From: Fallopia convolvulus | Taxonomy: Eukaryota > Streptophyta > Magnoliopsida > Caryophyllales > Polygonaceae | Direction: 5' to 3' | Assembly: GCA_964016875.1 (NCBI GenBank) | Contig: OZ024726.1 | Location: 29,563,503-29,627,502, forward strand | Length of the DNA stretch: 64,000 nt | In this document: positions 11,995-23,295 of the stretch, piece by piece | Position numbering within the stretch: position 1 is the stretch's first letter | How the letters are laid out: each line of letters opens with the position of its first letter | Position numbers and translations under genes: made by a program | The notes under the pieces: model-generated | Databases searched by the model: none | What the model saw: the letters and a program-made list of their open reading frames with translations, nothing else | Told to the model about the DNA's origin: nothing

Positions 11995-12004
11995 ATAATT
12001 TGCC

Positions 12005-13162
12005 GGGTGAATTCCTTCTATGGTCCCTAACCTATTACATAAAGTTCTTATTAGTCCCTAACCTTTGCAAATGCTTTTTTAGGTCCCTAACCTTTGAAAA
12101 TTGTTACTATTTGGTCCTTTTTCATTATAGACTTTAAGTTTAATTACAACCAAACACCCAATGTTTATATTTATTTTTGTCATAATACCAATATTTATTT
12201 ATTTTCAAAAAATACCTCAATCTACACATTTTAGGAAACAATAATAAATTATCGCTCCATATTTACTCCTTTTTTCAAACAATAGTACTTTTCATAAAAA
12301 AACATAATTTTAAAAATAAAAGGTGAGTTATAAATATTTATTTTCATATTATTGAATTTAATAGTTATTAAAGTATTTTATAAAATTAAAAAAATTCTTC
12401 TATTGCCCTCTTATTGAATTTAATAAAATCACCCCTTATTTACCCTTTGTTAAGAAAAACTAGAAATGTTTTTTTTAACAAAGGGTAAATAAGCGATGAT
12501 TTTTTATATAAAAATTTCTTTTATCAAATTTTTATGAAGTTTATAAAATAATTGCAAGAAATTAATGGATTAAAAAATCACTTTGCTAGTTTTTTTTAAA
12601 AAAGGGTAAATAAGGAGTGATTTTTTTATATAAAAGTTTCTTTTATCAAATTTTTATGAAGTTTATAAAATAATTGCAAAAAAGTGATGGATTAAAAAAT
12701 CACTTTATAAAAAATTTATACTTAATGGGTAAATAGGGGAAGTTAGATTTAATTTTTTGAGAAAAATTGTTTTTTTTTTTAATTTTATAAATGTTTTAAT
12801 AAATATTAAATTCAATAAGAGGCAATAAATATTTATAACTCACCTTTTATTTTTAAAATTATGTTTTTTTTAATAAAAAGTACTATTTTTTGAAAAAAAG
12901 AGTAAATATGGAGTTATAATTTATTATTTTGTCCTAAAATGTGTAGATTGAGGTATTTTTTGAAAATAAATAAATATTGGTATTTTTTCAAAATAAATAT
13001 AAAGTTTGGGTGTATGGTTATAATTAAACGTAAAGTCTAAAATGAAAAAGGACCAAATAGTAACACTTTTCAAAGGTTAGGAACCTAAAAAAAGATTTAC
13101 AAAGATTAGAGACTAATAAGAACTTTATGTAATAGGTTAGGGATCATAGAAAAAATTCCCCC
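12005..13162. mobile_element. MULE-like foldback element with 10-bp target duplication
   Basis: 1158 bp, AT-rich, no coding. The two halves are inverted copies: the left end GGGTGAATTCCTTCTATGG pairs with the right end (reverse complement GGGGGAATTTTTTCTATGA), and pairing continues for some 350 bp per arm (for example CACCTTTTATTTTTAAAAT on both arms). ATAATTTGCC flanks it exactly at 11995-12004 and 13163-13172. Long inverted arms with a 9-10 bp duplication point to a non-autonomous Mutator-like element. It ends 130 bp upstream of the SPX start codon. Confidence 0.88.
12475..12720. repeat. Internal direct duplication in the foldback element
   Basis: Two copies of about 120 bp, each with GGGTAAATAAG, then TTTATGAAGTTTATAAAATA, then GGATTAAAAAATCACTTT, start near 12480 and 12604. 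They form the loop part between the inverted arms. Confidence 0.75.
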
Positions 13163-13292
13163 ATAATTTGCCATAATTTTAACCTGCTTGCAGATTCCGG
13201 ATTCCGCTGCAGCCCCGATCTATTCCAATCCCACTACTCTCACCGTCTAGTTACAAACAAACTGATACAGGGGAATCGAGAGAGAGCGTGGT

Positions 13293-15169
13293 ATGAAATT
13301 CGGGAAAGAGTTTCACATTCATTTGGAAGAAACCCTACCAGAATGGCGAGACAAGTTCTTGTGTTACAAGCCACTAAAGAAGCTCCTCAAGCGCTTTCCG
13401 AATCGCTCCAATGATTCTACTACCACCAGCGGCAATCAATTTCAACCTGCGCAGCGAAACGATGCTGTTGGCGGCTCAGATCCGAGGGATGAGAGGAATA
13501 TGTCTCTGGCGGAATTCCAAGAGTGGTTTGTGAGGCTTTTGAATGAGGAGCTTGAGAAGTTCAATGATTTTTATGTGGATAAGGAGGAGGAATTCGTCAT
13601 CAGATTTCAGGTTCTTTCTTTCTTTCACACTTTGCTTTTCTTTTTCGAGATCGTCGTCTTCCTCCTACGAGTATATTGTTTTGATTAAATTTAGCAAGTT
13701 CTGGCTTTTGATTTTCTGTTCTTACGGAGTATTACCAGATTTGGACTTGCTGAAAGATAACTTGTTTATAATTCCTGTATTTTTTAAATAACTATGAAAT
13801 TATGTGTTTGGTTGTGTAGTTTATGTGGTCCTGTAGTTTTCTGCCTATGATTCTTTGGATCATCAATTACAGGAGTGTTATTGACTTGTTCATATGAGGC
13901 TGTGACCAGTTTGACAATTATATCAACTCATTTTAATAATAACTCTAGTTTTCTTCTGACAGTAATATATTAATCTAAAATGAGTTCATGTTAAAACTGA
14001 AGCTCATGGCAAGTTATAATCTCCAATAGAGTTTAATCATTATTATTGCTGGAAACTACCCTCACTGAGTATCTGTGTGTGGATGAGTTTTTTTGTAATT
14101 ACAAAATAGCACATTCACTAGTGTCATAGTTGTAGACTTGAACTCAATTTCTTGCATCCGAATTCCAGAATTTAGTTTCATCCTTTGTTCAGGTAGCAAT
14201 GCTTGGCACTCTCAGTCCTTAAGTTTTTAACCTAGTGGGTGCAAAATAAAATCTTTAACATACAATATACGAAATAAAAATAGACAATAATATAGTTTTC
14301 ATCCTTTGTTCAGCTATTGTGGTTTTCTTCGTTTCTTGTGTTTGCATTCTGAATGGGAAATCAGCCATGTTTTCCGTTGGTGGTCAATGGCCTGTCACAA
14401 GGTGTTTGATGAATATGCTGCTTCGCACTTACTGCATTTATATATACATGGAAAACAGGAACTGAAAGAAAGAATTGAAAGGGTGAAAGAAAGGGGTGTG
14501 GATAGTGTTTCCTCAAGAGAGAGCAAGTTCAGTGAAGAAATGATGGAAATCCGTAAGGAATTCGTCACCATACATGGGGAGATGGTGCTTCTCCAAAATT
14601 ATAGCTCCCTCAACTTTGCTGGTACAACACTAATCATCTCCATTCTTGCTCAACATCTAGCTACTTTGTGACAGTAACTTTGATTTACTAAACACGACAC
14701 GATGTCCTCCTCCTTTCTTTGAATAAACAAAACAGGTCTGGTCAAAATCCTAAAGAAATTCGACAAAAGAACAGGCGGGGTGCTTCAACTTCCTTTCACA
14801 CAGCTAGCAGTCCACCAGCCTTTCTTCACAACCGAACCTCTCATGCGTCTCGTTTGTGAATGCGAGTCCAACATCGAGCTTCTCTTCCCACTGGAGGAGG
14901 AAGTGACCGAGTCAACATCTACAACTCCACTTGGTGACATCACAAACGGCTCATCACTCAGTGACACGACTCAGGATATATACCGGAGTACCCTATCTGC
15001 AATGAGAACGATCCAGGGACTTAGAACGAGTTCCACTTACAACCCGCTTTCTTTCGCTTCCCTGTTTAGGAACCAGGAAGAGGAGGGAAGTGGAGCTGTG
15101 ACTGAAGAGAACTCCCCTTGTAGTTCTGCGCCCTCACCCAAACGAGACAATTCTGATTCTGCTCCATAA
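13293..15169 (+). CDS. SPX-domain protein, SPX4-like (three exons)
   Basis: Exons 13293-13610, 14459-14621 and 14736-15169, with donors CAG|GTTCTT and GCTG|GTACAA and acceptors AACAG|GAAC and AACAG|GTCT; phases 0 and 1 match. Product 304 residues. The SPX domain fills residues 1 to about 212: MKFGKEF, LPEWRDKFLCYKPLKKLLK, LVKILKKFDKRTGG, then the helix QPFFTTEPLMRLVCECE. The Tyr/Lys-rich helices are the known inositol-pyrophosphate surface of SPX domains. No RING, EXS, MFS or VTC domain follows, so it is a stand-alone SPX protein. Such proteins bind PHR transcription factors and restrain phosphate-starvation genes when phosphate is ample. The GKEF start and length near 300 suit SPX4 better than SPX1-3. 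No stop or frame lesion. I saw no P1BS site (GNATATNC) in the 120 bp before the ATG. Confidence 0.93.
13611..14458 (+). other. Intron 1 of the SPX gene
   Basis: 848 bp, AT-rich, GT...AG. TTTCATCCTTTGTTCAG occurs near 14178 and, with one difference, near 14297. The second copy resembles an acceptor, but the real junction is at 14458/14459 because only this keeps the SPX frame. Confidence 0.8.
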
Positions 15170-15830
15170 TCCAGGCTTGATTTTCTTTTGCTTGTTAGAT
15201 TTGTTGTGCTGTGGAATTTTGTAAGGTGTGTGTTGCCTGGTTTGTTTTTGATATTCTCCCCTGATGCTAAGCTGTACATACTAAAAACCGTTGTTTAAAC
15301 TGCTGTGGTCATGTATGAACATAAGTTGCTTGGCATTGGGTTACACCGTTGTTTAGAACTACAAAAGAAGTATAGTTTAATAGTTACACGTCAAATGTCC
15401 AGTGGATTTTATACTTAGTATGTGCCAAATTCGTTATTGCCGGTTAGAGTGTCAATTGCCAAATCAGAAAAGGATGTTCTGAGTCGTGGGAAGCAGGAAT
15501 GTGACGCGATGGGAAGCTTAGAGGGCAAGCAAGCACTAACTTTAACAATGGAAGATTTTGCAAGCAATGAAACCCTAAAACAAAACCTTGGAATCTACTA
15601 GAAAATTAAGAAAAAATTCTCTGAATTCCTTATCCATAAAAGTATAATAAATGTCAATCAGACATCGGATGACCGTTTTGCTTCCTACACGATTTCCGAC
15701 GCTCGACTTTATCTTCTATGTGCACGACCATCTTCTCTACATCATAATGAGATTTTGGCACTCTTTCCATCAAAACAATTTTAACGAACCATAAGTAAAT
15801 AAAGGGGGTTTACATATAATTAATGGCATT
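15170..15830. other. SPX 3' UTR and intergenic DNA
   Basis: No gene seen. The first 100-250 bp are T-rich and likely 3' UTR. The rest has no repeat pair in this window. Confidence 0.6.
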
Positions 15831-16047
15831 CAACCTTAAGTTTGCAAGTTGGTTATTATGCATTGATTTTAATTAGAGTACTTAACAGGTGTAATTGGTA
15901 GTATTTTTATTAAGTATAGTGAGTTAAGAAAGTTAGGATAAAAGGTTGTGTAATACGCTCTTCTCAAATAATGGAAATATGAGCTTCTTTCTTCTAAAAC
16001 TAATTTATCTTCTTTAATATACTCTTGGTTTTGTCACAGTATCAGAG
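15831..16047 (+). mobile_element. Possible LTR end with primer-site remnant
   Basis: An AT-rich stretch ends GTCACAGTATCAGAGCATG. CAGTATCAGAGC differs from the initiator-Met primer site TGGTATCAGAGC at the first two bases and follows a CA that could be an LTR end. There is no partner LTR, so this may be a Copia-like remnant or chance. Confidence 0.35.
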
Positions 16048-16084
16048 CATGTGCAATGGAGAGGATTGACACTATACCATTATG

Positions 16085-16460
16085 CAGATTTAGCGACCAC
16101 AATATATGGTCGCTACTTAGCGACCATATGTCGCCAATGGTCGCTAATGTGGACGTCAAAACGGGAAAAAAATAAATAAAAACCACTTAGTGACCACATG
16201 GTCGCTAATTTGGGCGTCCACATGGTCGCCGACCATATATGGTCGGAATAAATTCACGGGCAATTTTCCCGCCAGCCATCAGCGACCAAATGGTCGCTGT
16301 TTACGGTACCCATATCTGCGACCATCATATAGCGACCATGTGGTCTCCAATACTCCAGTGACCACATGGTCGCTACATATAGCGACTAAATGGTCGCTGA
16401 CATGGATGAGATGTTTTGGCGGGCAACATCGATTTTGGCGACCACTTAGTCGCTAAAAAC
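16085..16460. repeat. 5' subterminal palindrome cluster of CACTA A
   Basis: More than a dozen variants of the perfect 18-bp palindrome AGCGACCATATGGTCGCT or its half-sites (GCGACCA / TGGTCGC). Subterminal repeats of CACTA elements are the binding sites of the TNPA-type protein. A second small cluster sits at 16838-16925, just before TNPD. Confidence 0.85.
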
Positions 16461-16837
16461 AGTATTTGGTAAAATTGCCGCCATTTCAGCATATATACAT
16501 AGGTTGTAAAAACTTCACTCTCATTCCGTTACATTCACACAACCTCATACATACATAGCTCTCTCCCAAAATATTCACAAAAGAAAGAAACAATCATTCA
16601 CAAATATGAATTGATTCTTGGAAGGAATTCCGTCAATTTTTACCGACAGCTTTATTAAATGTATGTATTTAAAACTTAATCCTAATAATTCATTCCATCA
16701 TTATATTGTTTTAGACAAATATTTTTGGTAGAAAGTTTTCGTTTATATAATTATAAGATATTTTGTTATATAATCGTTAAATTCCTATAGTATATAGCAA
16801 TTGGTTATAGAGAGTGTTTGTTCTGATATACTGTATG

Positions 16838-16925
16838 GGGCGACCATATGGACGCTAATTAGCGACCATATGGTCACTACCATATGGTCGCTAATTAGCG
16901 TCCATATGGTTGCCAAAAATAGGGA
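16838..16925. repeat. Second 5' palindrome cluster, upstream of TNPD
   Basis: Tight run of GCGACCATATGG and TGGTCGC units about 50-140 bp before the first TNPD exon. Could couple transposase binding to TNPD expression, as TNPA does for En/Spm; that is inference. Confidence 0.75.
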
Positions 16926-16980
16926 CATGGTCACCCAAATTCAATTAATTATACTCTTATATTGAATTGCAGGAAGGAAA

Positions 16981-19900
16981 ATGTGTGAATCGATGTATGT
17001 GCGTACTATAGATGGTTTTTTGTACAACGAGTTTTTACCTGGCGTACAACAATTTCTCGACTAATGCAAATCTATGCCGACCTATGACCCATTTGAATTA
17101 AGGTGTCCGTGTCGGAGGTGCAAGAATAAGAAACTAATTTCTGTAGATGATGTGCATTATCACCTTGTTAAGGAAGGTTTTGTTCCTAACTATTACCATT
17201 GGGTTTCGCACGGGGAGATAGATGAAATGTTCGCTGCATTGTTGGCCGAGTCTAGACAACATGAAGGTTGTAGTAGTACTGATCCAGCACCACCAATATA
17301 TGGTGGGAATGATAATCGAATGAAACAGATGATATATGATGGTTTTAATGCCCGAAGTCATTACACTACTGAGAATCTTGTGCAGAATGAGGATATAAGG
17401 CATGAGCAAGGGGATCAATATTATAATGAAGCGCCCAATCCCGATGCACAACATATGTACGAAATGTTGTCGGCGACAAATAGGCCGTTGTGGCCTGGAT
17501 GTGATATGACCCAGTTGGAGGTTGCGACTGAGCTACTTAGGCTAAAGTCTAAGCTAAAGATGACGGAGCGCGGATATGACATGATCTCGGATTTTTGCGG
17601 ACGCGTTTCTCACCCGGAGACGACATTACCAGCCACATTTTACGACACGAAAAAACTGGTTGAGGGTCTCGATCTTCCGTACGAGGCCATTGATTGTTGC
17701 CCAAACTCTTGCATGATATATTGGGGTGCATATGCAGAATACGCGGAATGCAAGATATGTGACTATCCTAGATGGAGGCAAAGCAAGTCAAACTCATTCC
17801 CTATTCTCGTATGTTTTACTTGCCAATACTCCACGGTTGTAGAGGTTGTACGCATCGGTGGTGACTGACGAACACATGAGATGGCATGCAGAGCACATAC
17901 AAGATGGGGTGATGAGACATCCATCAGATGCAGAGGCATGGAGAAACTTCAATGCTGTGTGGCCAAATTTTGCAGCAGAAACACGAAATGTGAGACTAGG
18001 CTTGTTCACGGATGGTTTCAATCCGTTTGGGGCGTCCGCGCGCCAGTACTCATGTTGGCCTGTGATTCTGACACCCTACAAACTTCCGCCATCGATGTGT
18101 GTGCGAGAAGAGCTTATGTTTTTTACGGCTATTGTACTTGGACCGAAGAGTCCGAAGAAAAAGTTTGGATGTCTACTTGCAGCCGTTGATAGCCGAGCTG
18201 AAGAATTTGTGGCTTAATGGGGTGTACACATACGATTTTTGGAGGAAGCAGAATTTTATCTTGCGTGCAGCTGTAATATGGACTATTAGTGACTTCCCGG
18301 CATATTCGATGTTGTCAGGTATGTTGTTTTACATATGCTTAATGAATTTGAAACTATTATATATAATAATCATGCATATATGATTTGTGAAATTTAATGT
18401 GTGATACAAAATATATGTTTGCGTAGGCTGGAACACTTCTGGGAAATACGCGTGTCCTTATTACATGGAGGACACTGATGCATTTTATCTAACACATGGA
18501 CACAAAATGTGCTGGTTCGATTGTCACAGGAAGTTTACAGAACATGACCACCGCTTCCGAAACAATAAGACCGATTTCAAGAAAGGTAGAAGGGAACGTC
18601 GTGGTCCCCCCGTACTCCGTGACGGATACGAGATATTAGACCAGATAAACAATATGGGGTTGATGAAGACAACTGAAGTGGGAGCTGAGGAGCATAATGT
18701 TGCGGTCAGTAGAGGTTCGGGTTGGAAGAAGAAAAGCATTTTCTGGGACCTACCTTACTGGCCTAGTCTGCTGGTAAGACATAATTTAGATGTCATGAAC
18801 ATTGAAAAGAATGTCTTCGATAATGTTTTCTTCACCATTCTCAATGTTCCGAGGAAGTCGAAAGACAAGTGGTTGGCCATAAAGGATATAAAGGAATTGT
18901 GCAAGCGTCCGGAGTTGGAACCCGATGAGGAGGACAATAGGTACCCAAAGGCTTGCTATGCACTAGATCATCATGAAAAACAAGTGCTTCTAGAGTGGTT
19001 GAGATCCGTAAAATTCTCGGATGGCTACGTGTCCAACTTGAGCTGCTGCATTGACTTGCACAAGCTTAGACTCTTTGGGATGAAGAGCCATGATTGTCAT
19101 GTGTTCATGCAAAGGTTGATGCCTGTTGCTTTTCGACCATTTCTTGATGACAAAGTCTGTGAGCCCATTGCTCAACTAAGTGCGTTCTTCAGGGACCTGA
19201 CGTGTTACGAGCTTAAGCCTGAGGTGGTTATGCAATTGCACAAGGAAATACCAATAATTTTGTGTAAGTTGGAGCGTATCTTTCCCCCCGCATTATTTGA
19301 TTCAATGGAGCACTTGCCTATTCATCTGCCTCGTGAAGCTTCACTTTGTGGCCTTGGCAATTATAGATGGATGTATTCAGAAGAAAGGTATGTACAATTA
19401 TATGCAGTTGTACAATTTTGGATTTATATAATTATATAAATTGTATAAGAAATGGTCTTCAATGTATATTGTAGGATCCTAAAAAGGCTGAAGGGCACAA
19501 TTGGAAATGAAGCTCACGTTGAGGGGTCAATTTGTAGTGCCTATCTCGCTAAGGAGACGTCCATATTTTGCTCGTATTATTTTAGCTCACATGTCACGAG
19601 TAATCATATGGATATCACCCGCAACGTGAGTTGCACACTTCCAGTTGGGGTTGATCCGGGCGATTTGTCTATTTTGACAACAACTGGTTGAACCTTGGGT
19701 AGCAGATCAAGTGGACGTGTCCTCACAAATGATGAATTTCATGTCATCCAAACTTACATACTCATGAATGGCGTCGAAGTGGAACCCTATATTGAGTACG
19801 TTTCTGAACTAATTAATATTATATATTAATTTCATGTCATCAGTGGTCGTGTCCTCACAGATGATAAATTTCATGTCAACAACTGGTCGAACCCTATATC

Positions 19901-20895
19901 TGAACTAATTAATATTATATATATGTTGATTTGAATAAAGTAGGGGTTTAATATAAGTACGTACTTGATTCAATTACTCTTTGGTAGATACTATTTGAGA
20001 AACTTCGTGCGGCCATCAAATCCAACAATAACTGATATTGAAGAGCAAAACATTTTAGAAAAACACTTTCGCCTTTGGTTCTAATCCCATGTAAGGATTT
20101 CCTAAATTAATTTCAAATTGTATATATGTTGATTTCAAATTGTATTATATATATGTTGATTTCAAATCGCAGACTGACAGTCCGGCAGTTACAGATCCTA
20201 ACGTTGCAAAACTAGCTCGTGGACCCTCTAAAAAAGTGAGGACATATCGTGGTTATTTTGTGAATGGTTACCGATGCCACACGATGACACACACATCAAC
20301 CAGGGCTACTGACAGTAGTGGAGTTTGTCTTTTAGGACAAAGCTTCGGCACTGACGAGGAGGACTTCTATCGTGTGCTAGAGGAAATCATTGAGCTAGAT
20401 TACATATTTTCAACCGTCAAGTGCCTTATTGTCTTTTATTGTTCGTGGTTTGACACTAGAAGTCGTGGAGGAACACGCATTCATCCTCACCTAAAGCTTA
20501 TCGATGTTCATAGACATAAAATGTTGAGAACAAAAGATCGTTACATCTTAGCACATCAAGCCACTCAAGTTTATTTCCTCGATTACCCAAAGATGAGGCG
20601 TGCAGATGCTGAATGGATATCGGTCTGTAAATTGAAGTCACATGTGTGGCCAGATGAAGGTACGTGCGTAGACGCTCATGAGAGTGATTCCAGGGGTGTT
20701 ATCGTTGAAGAGGCATTTCAACATGATTCTTCCTTTCCACGAGTTATCGATGACACACAAGATAATTATCCACTTGGTCCGCTAAATGACCCAAATGGAG
20801 AGGATCATGTCATTGAGGAACAAGGAGATACGTCTAGTGAAACGTCTGAGGGGGAGTTTGAGATTGAGACGGATACAGATGAGGAGGATATGTAA
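16981..20895 (+). pseudogene. TNPD-like CACTA transposase (Transposase-associated, Tnp2, DUF4218, DUF4216)
   Basis: Exons about 16981-18318, 18427-19386, 19475-19795, 19988-20092 and 20171-20895. Domains in order: transposase-associated zinc region (CPCRRCKN; HYHLVKEGF), Tnp2 core (HMRWHAEH, VRLGLFTDGFNPFG, CWPVILTPYKLPPSMC, HKMCWFDCHRKF, IFWDLPYWPSLLVRHNLDVM), DUF4218 (RWMYSEER, LKRLKGTIGNEAHVEGSI) and DUF4216 (YFVNGYRCHT, DFYRVLEEIIELDY, ATQVYFLDYP), with an acidic C-terminus. Would cut the element ends. Broken by a TAA near 17062, a TAG from CAG near 17843, and frame changes near 17790 and 18165 (an extra A in an AAG run). The intron after 19795 contains a partial copy of the preceding exon (19845-19885). 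Confidence 0.87.
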
Positions 20896-21276
20896 TCAGG
20901 ATACTATTATTGTATTGTCATTGACTTTTCTGATAACATTATTATCATTTACTATTTCGATTTATTTTTTTCTATTACTATGTTGATAATACTATTATGA
21001 TAATACTATTCGGATTCACTATTTTCTATTACTATGCTGATAATACTATTCTGATGATACTATTCGGATGACACCATTCTGATGACACTATTATCATTTA
21101 CTAGCTAGATTGATGACAAGAGTCATGCATGCACATCACAAGTGGTAATCCATTTCCAACCATAAAAGGAGACTTCATCTCCAATTCCAACATGCATTAG
21201 TCTTCCATCCTCCTCTCCAAATCCAACATCAAACCCTCACCTAAAGCTTCGATTCCATCTCCAATTCATCCGATCA

Positions 21277-21573
21277 ATGGCTCAAAGGAGAGCGTGTTCT
21301 AGGCGCACGATCGCCTTTGCTCCAGAACTCATCCATTTCTCAATCGTGCATGTGCGTGGGGATAGGGAGAGAAAAACGAAATGGAGCACTAGACCAAATC
21401 GTGCATTAAGAGTTGCGATCGCTGGTTGGAGGTCATCTGACGGGGGAGCACCACCGGGATTTTTTCCTTTTTTCTTGAACGACGAAGACATCACAGGCCG
21501 CATTGAGGCCAGCGAAACGGTTGTGCAGCTTCGCGTGCTCAAAGGAGCTGAGATTAGGGTTGTTGCTTTTTAA
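21277..21573 (+). CDS. Small ORF inside CACTA A, function unknown
   Basis: 98 codons, MAQRRACSRR to RVVAF, rich in Arg (about 15 of 98). It lies between the two transposase genes. About 150 bp of pyrimidine-rich 5' UTR-like sequence precedes it. I recognise no domain. Options: an accessory CACTA protein, a captured host exon, or a chance frame. The minus strand is also open at 21282-21542, so openness alone is weak evidence. Confidence 0.35.
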   Translation: MAQRRACSRRTIAFAPELIHFSIVHVRGDRERKTKWSTRPNRALRVAIAGWRSSDGGAPPGFFPFFLNDEDITGRIEASETVVQLRVLKGAEIRVVAF

Positions 21574-21837
21574 AAATAAGTGATGTTTGTCATTTTGTAA
21601 TTCAGTAAGTTGTCTGTTGATGTTTTTGCTTTACAAGAAGAAGGTGTTATTTGTAAGTTGTAATGAAGTTGTTTGTAACTTGGTTGTGTGGAAGCAATGA
21701 ACTTGTTCGTTTTGTCCCATTTGAATCCTCGAACCAAATAATGTTGGTAGAAAGTTTTCATTTATATAATTATAAGAGATTGTGTTATATAATTGTTAAT
21801 TTCATATATTATAGCATTTTGTTTACATATACTGTCT

Positions 21838-22265
21838 TTGGTGACCATATGGTCGCTATATTCAATATAGCAACCATATGGTTGCTAGTAGTGGTGACCA
21901 CGTGGTCGCAAATTAGCGACATATTGTGCACATGTAGCGCACGATCGTGCACTTTGCTCTCAAACAAAGGCCAGGGCTGTGCGCTCTTTTATTGATTTTA
22001 GCGACCACATGGTCGATAATTAGCGACCATATGGTCGCCAACATGAAAATTTTATATCGGAATTGACATTTTTAGCGCGTAATTAGCGACCATATGATCG
22101 CTAAAACGAAATTTAGGGCGGGAATTCTGAAATAATTGAGGGGAAATCTGAAATTTCGATGCTTAATCCAAAAGGCGACCATATGGTCACAAATTAGCGA
22201 CCATTTGGTCGCTAATTTGCGAACATGGCCCACTTTTTAATCCCTAAAATTCGCGACCATATGGT
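21838..22265. repeat. Internal palindrome cluster of CACTA A
   Basis: About ten further copies of GCGACCATATGGTCGC-type units in the middle of the element, between the small ORF and the second gene. It also shares CGCACGATCGTGC and AAAGGCCAGGG with the 3' subterminal region (32720-32770) in the same direction, so this block looks like a copy of the 3' end. Confidence 0.82.
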
Positions 22266-22639
22266 CGCTAACCCTAAATAAGAAGGGAAAAGATCATATT
22301 TCCCCTTCATTTAGCCCGTCGCGTCGAAGTCAATATCTGGATTCTCTCTCAGCCCGCCCGACCCATAATCGCCAGCGCCGCCTGCCTCGTCCTCCTCTCA
22401 GGTGCTCCCTCGTCTTCGTCCTTGATCCACCTCTCTCCGGCCCTCCCTCGTCTACCGTTGAGCCACTCGCCTCGTTCTCGTCCTCCTCTGCGCCGTCCAC
22501 TGTCAAGCCGGCGCCGCGCCACCTCCCTCCACCTCGTGTGTGTCCTCCTCCTCCACCTCTCTCTCTTACTCGCGCGGGATTCTGCCGGCCATTCGAGGAT
22601 TCAAATGGGGTTTGAATAAAAATGTGGAATTGTTGTTGT

Positions 22640-22850
22640 TTAAAAGAATTGTTGTTGTTGATGTTGTAGTTGTGTTGTTGAATTGAATTAGGTAAGAATT
22701 TAAGAAGAAAAATTAGTAAATTTTAAGAATTTGTTGTTGTTGTGTTATTGATGTTGTTGGTATTGTAGTCGTGTTGTTGATTTTGATGAAAATTGTTATT
22801 GTTTGTGGATGTTCTTGTTGTTTTTGTTGTTGTTGTCGACCATACATTTA

Positions 22851-22914
<64 letters not shown>

Positions 22915-22937
22915 TGTTGTTGTTGTTGATGTTGTGG

Positions 22938-22972
<35 letters not shown>

Positions 22973-23295
22973 GATTTGGTTGTTGTTGTTGATTTTGTTG
23001 ATGTTGATTTTGGATTTGATTGAATTAATTGTTGTTGTTGTTGTTGTTGTTGATTTTGTTGATGTTGTTCATTTGGTTGTTGTTGTTGTTATTGTTGATT
23101 TTGTTGATGTTGTTATTGTTGATTTGGTTGTTGTTGCTATTGATTTGGTTTTTGTTGTTGTTATTGTTGATTTTTTTGATGTTGATTTTAAAGATGTTGT
23201 TGTTGTTCAAGAGCTTGTTGTTGATGACGTAGTAGTAGTTGTTGTTGTTGTTGCTCATGTTGTTGCTGTTGTTGACGATGTAGTAGTAGTAGTTA
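22640..23295 (+). repeat. (GTT)n microsatellite array with interruptions
   Basis: About 650 bp built of GTT/TTG units with GAT, TTT and ATT interruptions. The longest pure run (about 22851-22912) has some 20 units. It yields long frames of Val, Leu or Cys on plus and Asn on minus, none believable as protein. It sits in the 5' region of the second CACTA gene. Confidence 0.92.

Noticed and set aside
13173..13292. Search for a P1BS phosphate-response site in the SPX upstream DNA
   Set aside because: No GNATATNC found in the 120 bp between the foldback element and the ATG.
16085..16460. CRISPR-like look of the repeated palindromes
   Set aside because: Spacing is irregular, spacers are not unique 30-mers, and the DNA is a plant CACTA terminus.
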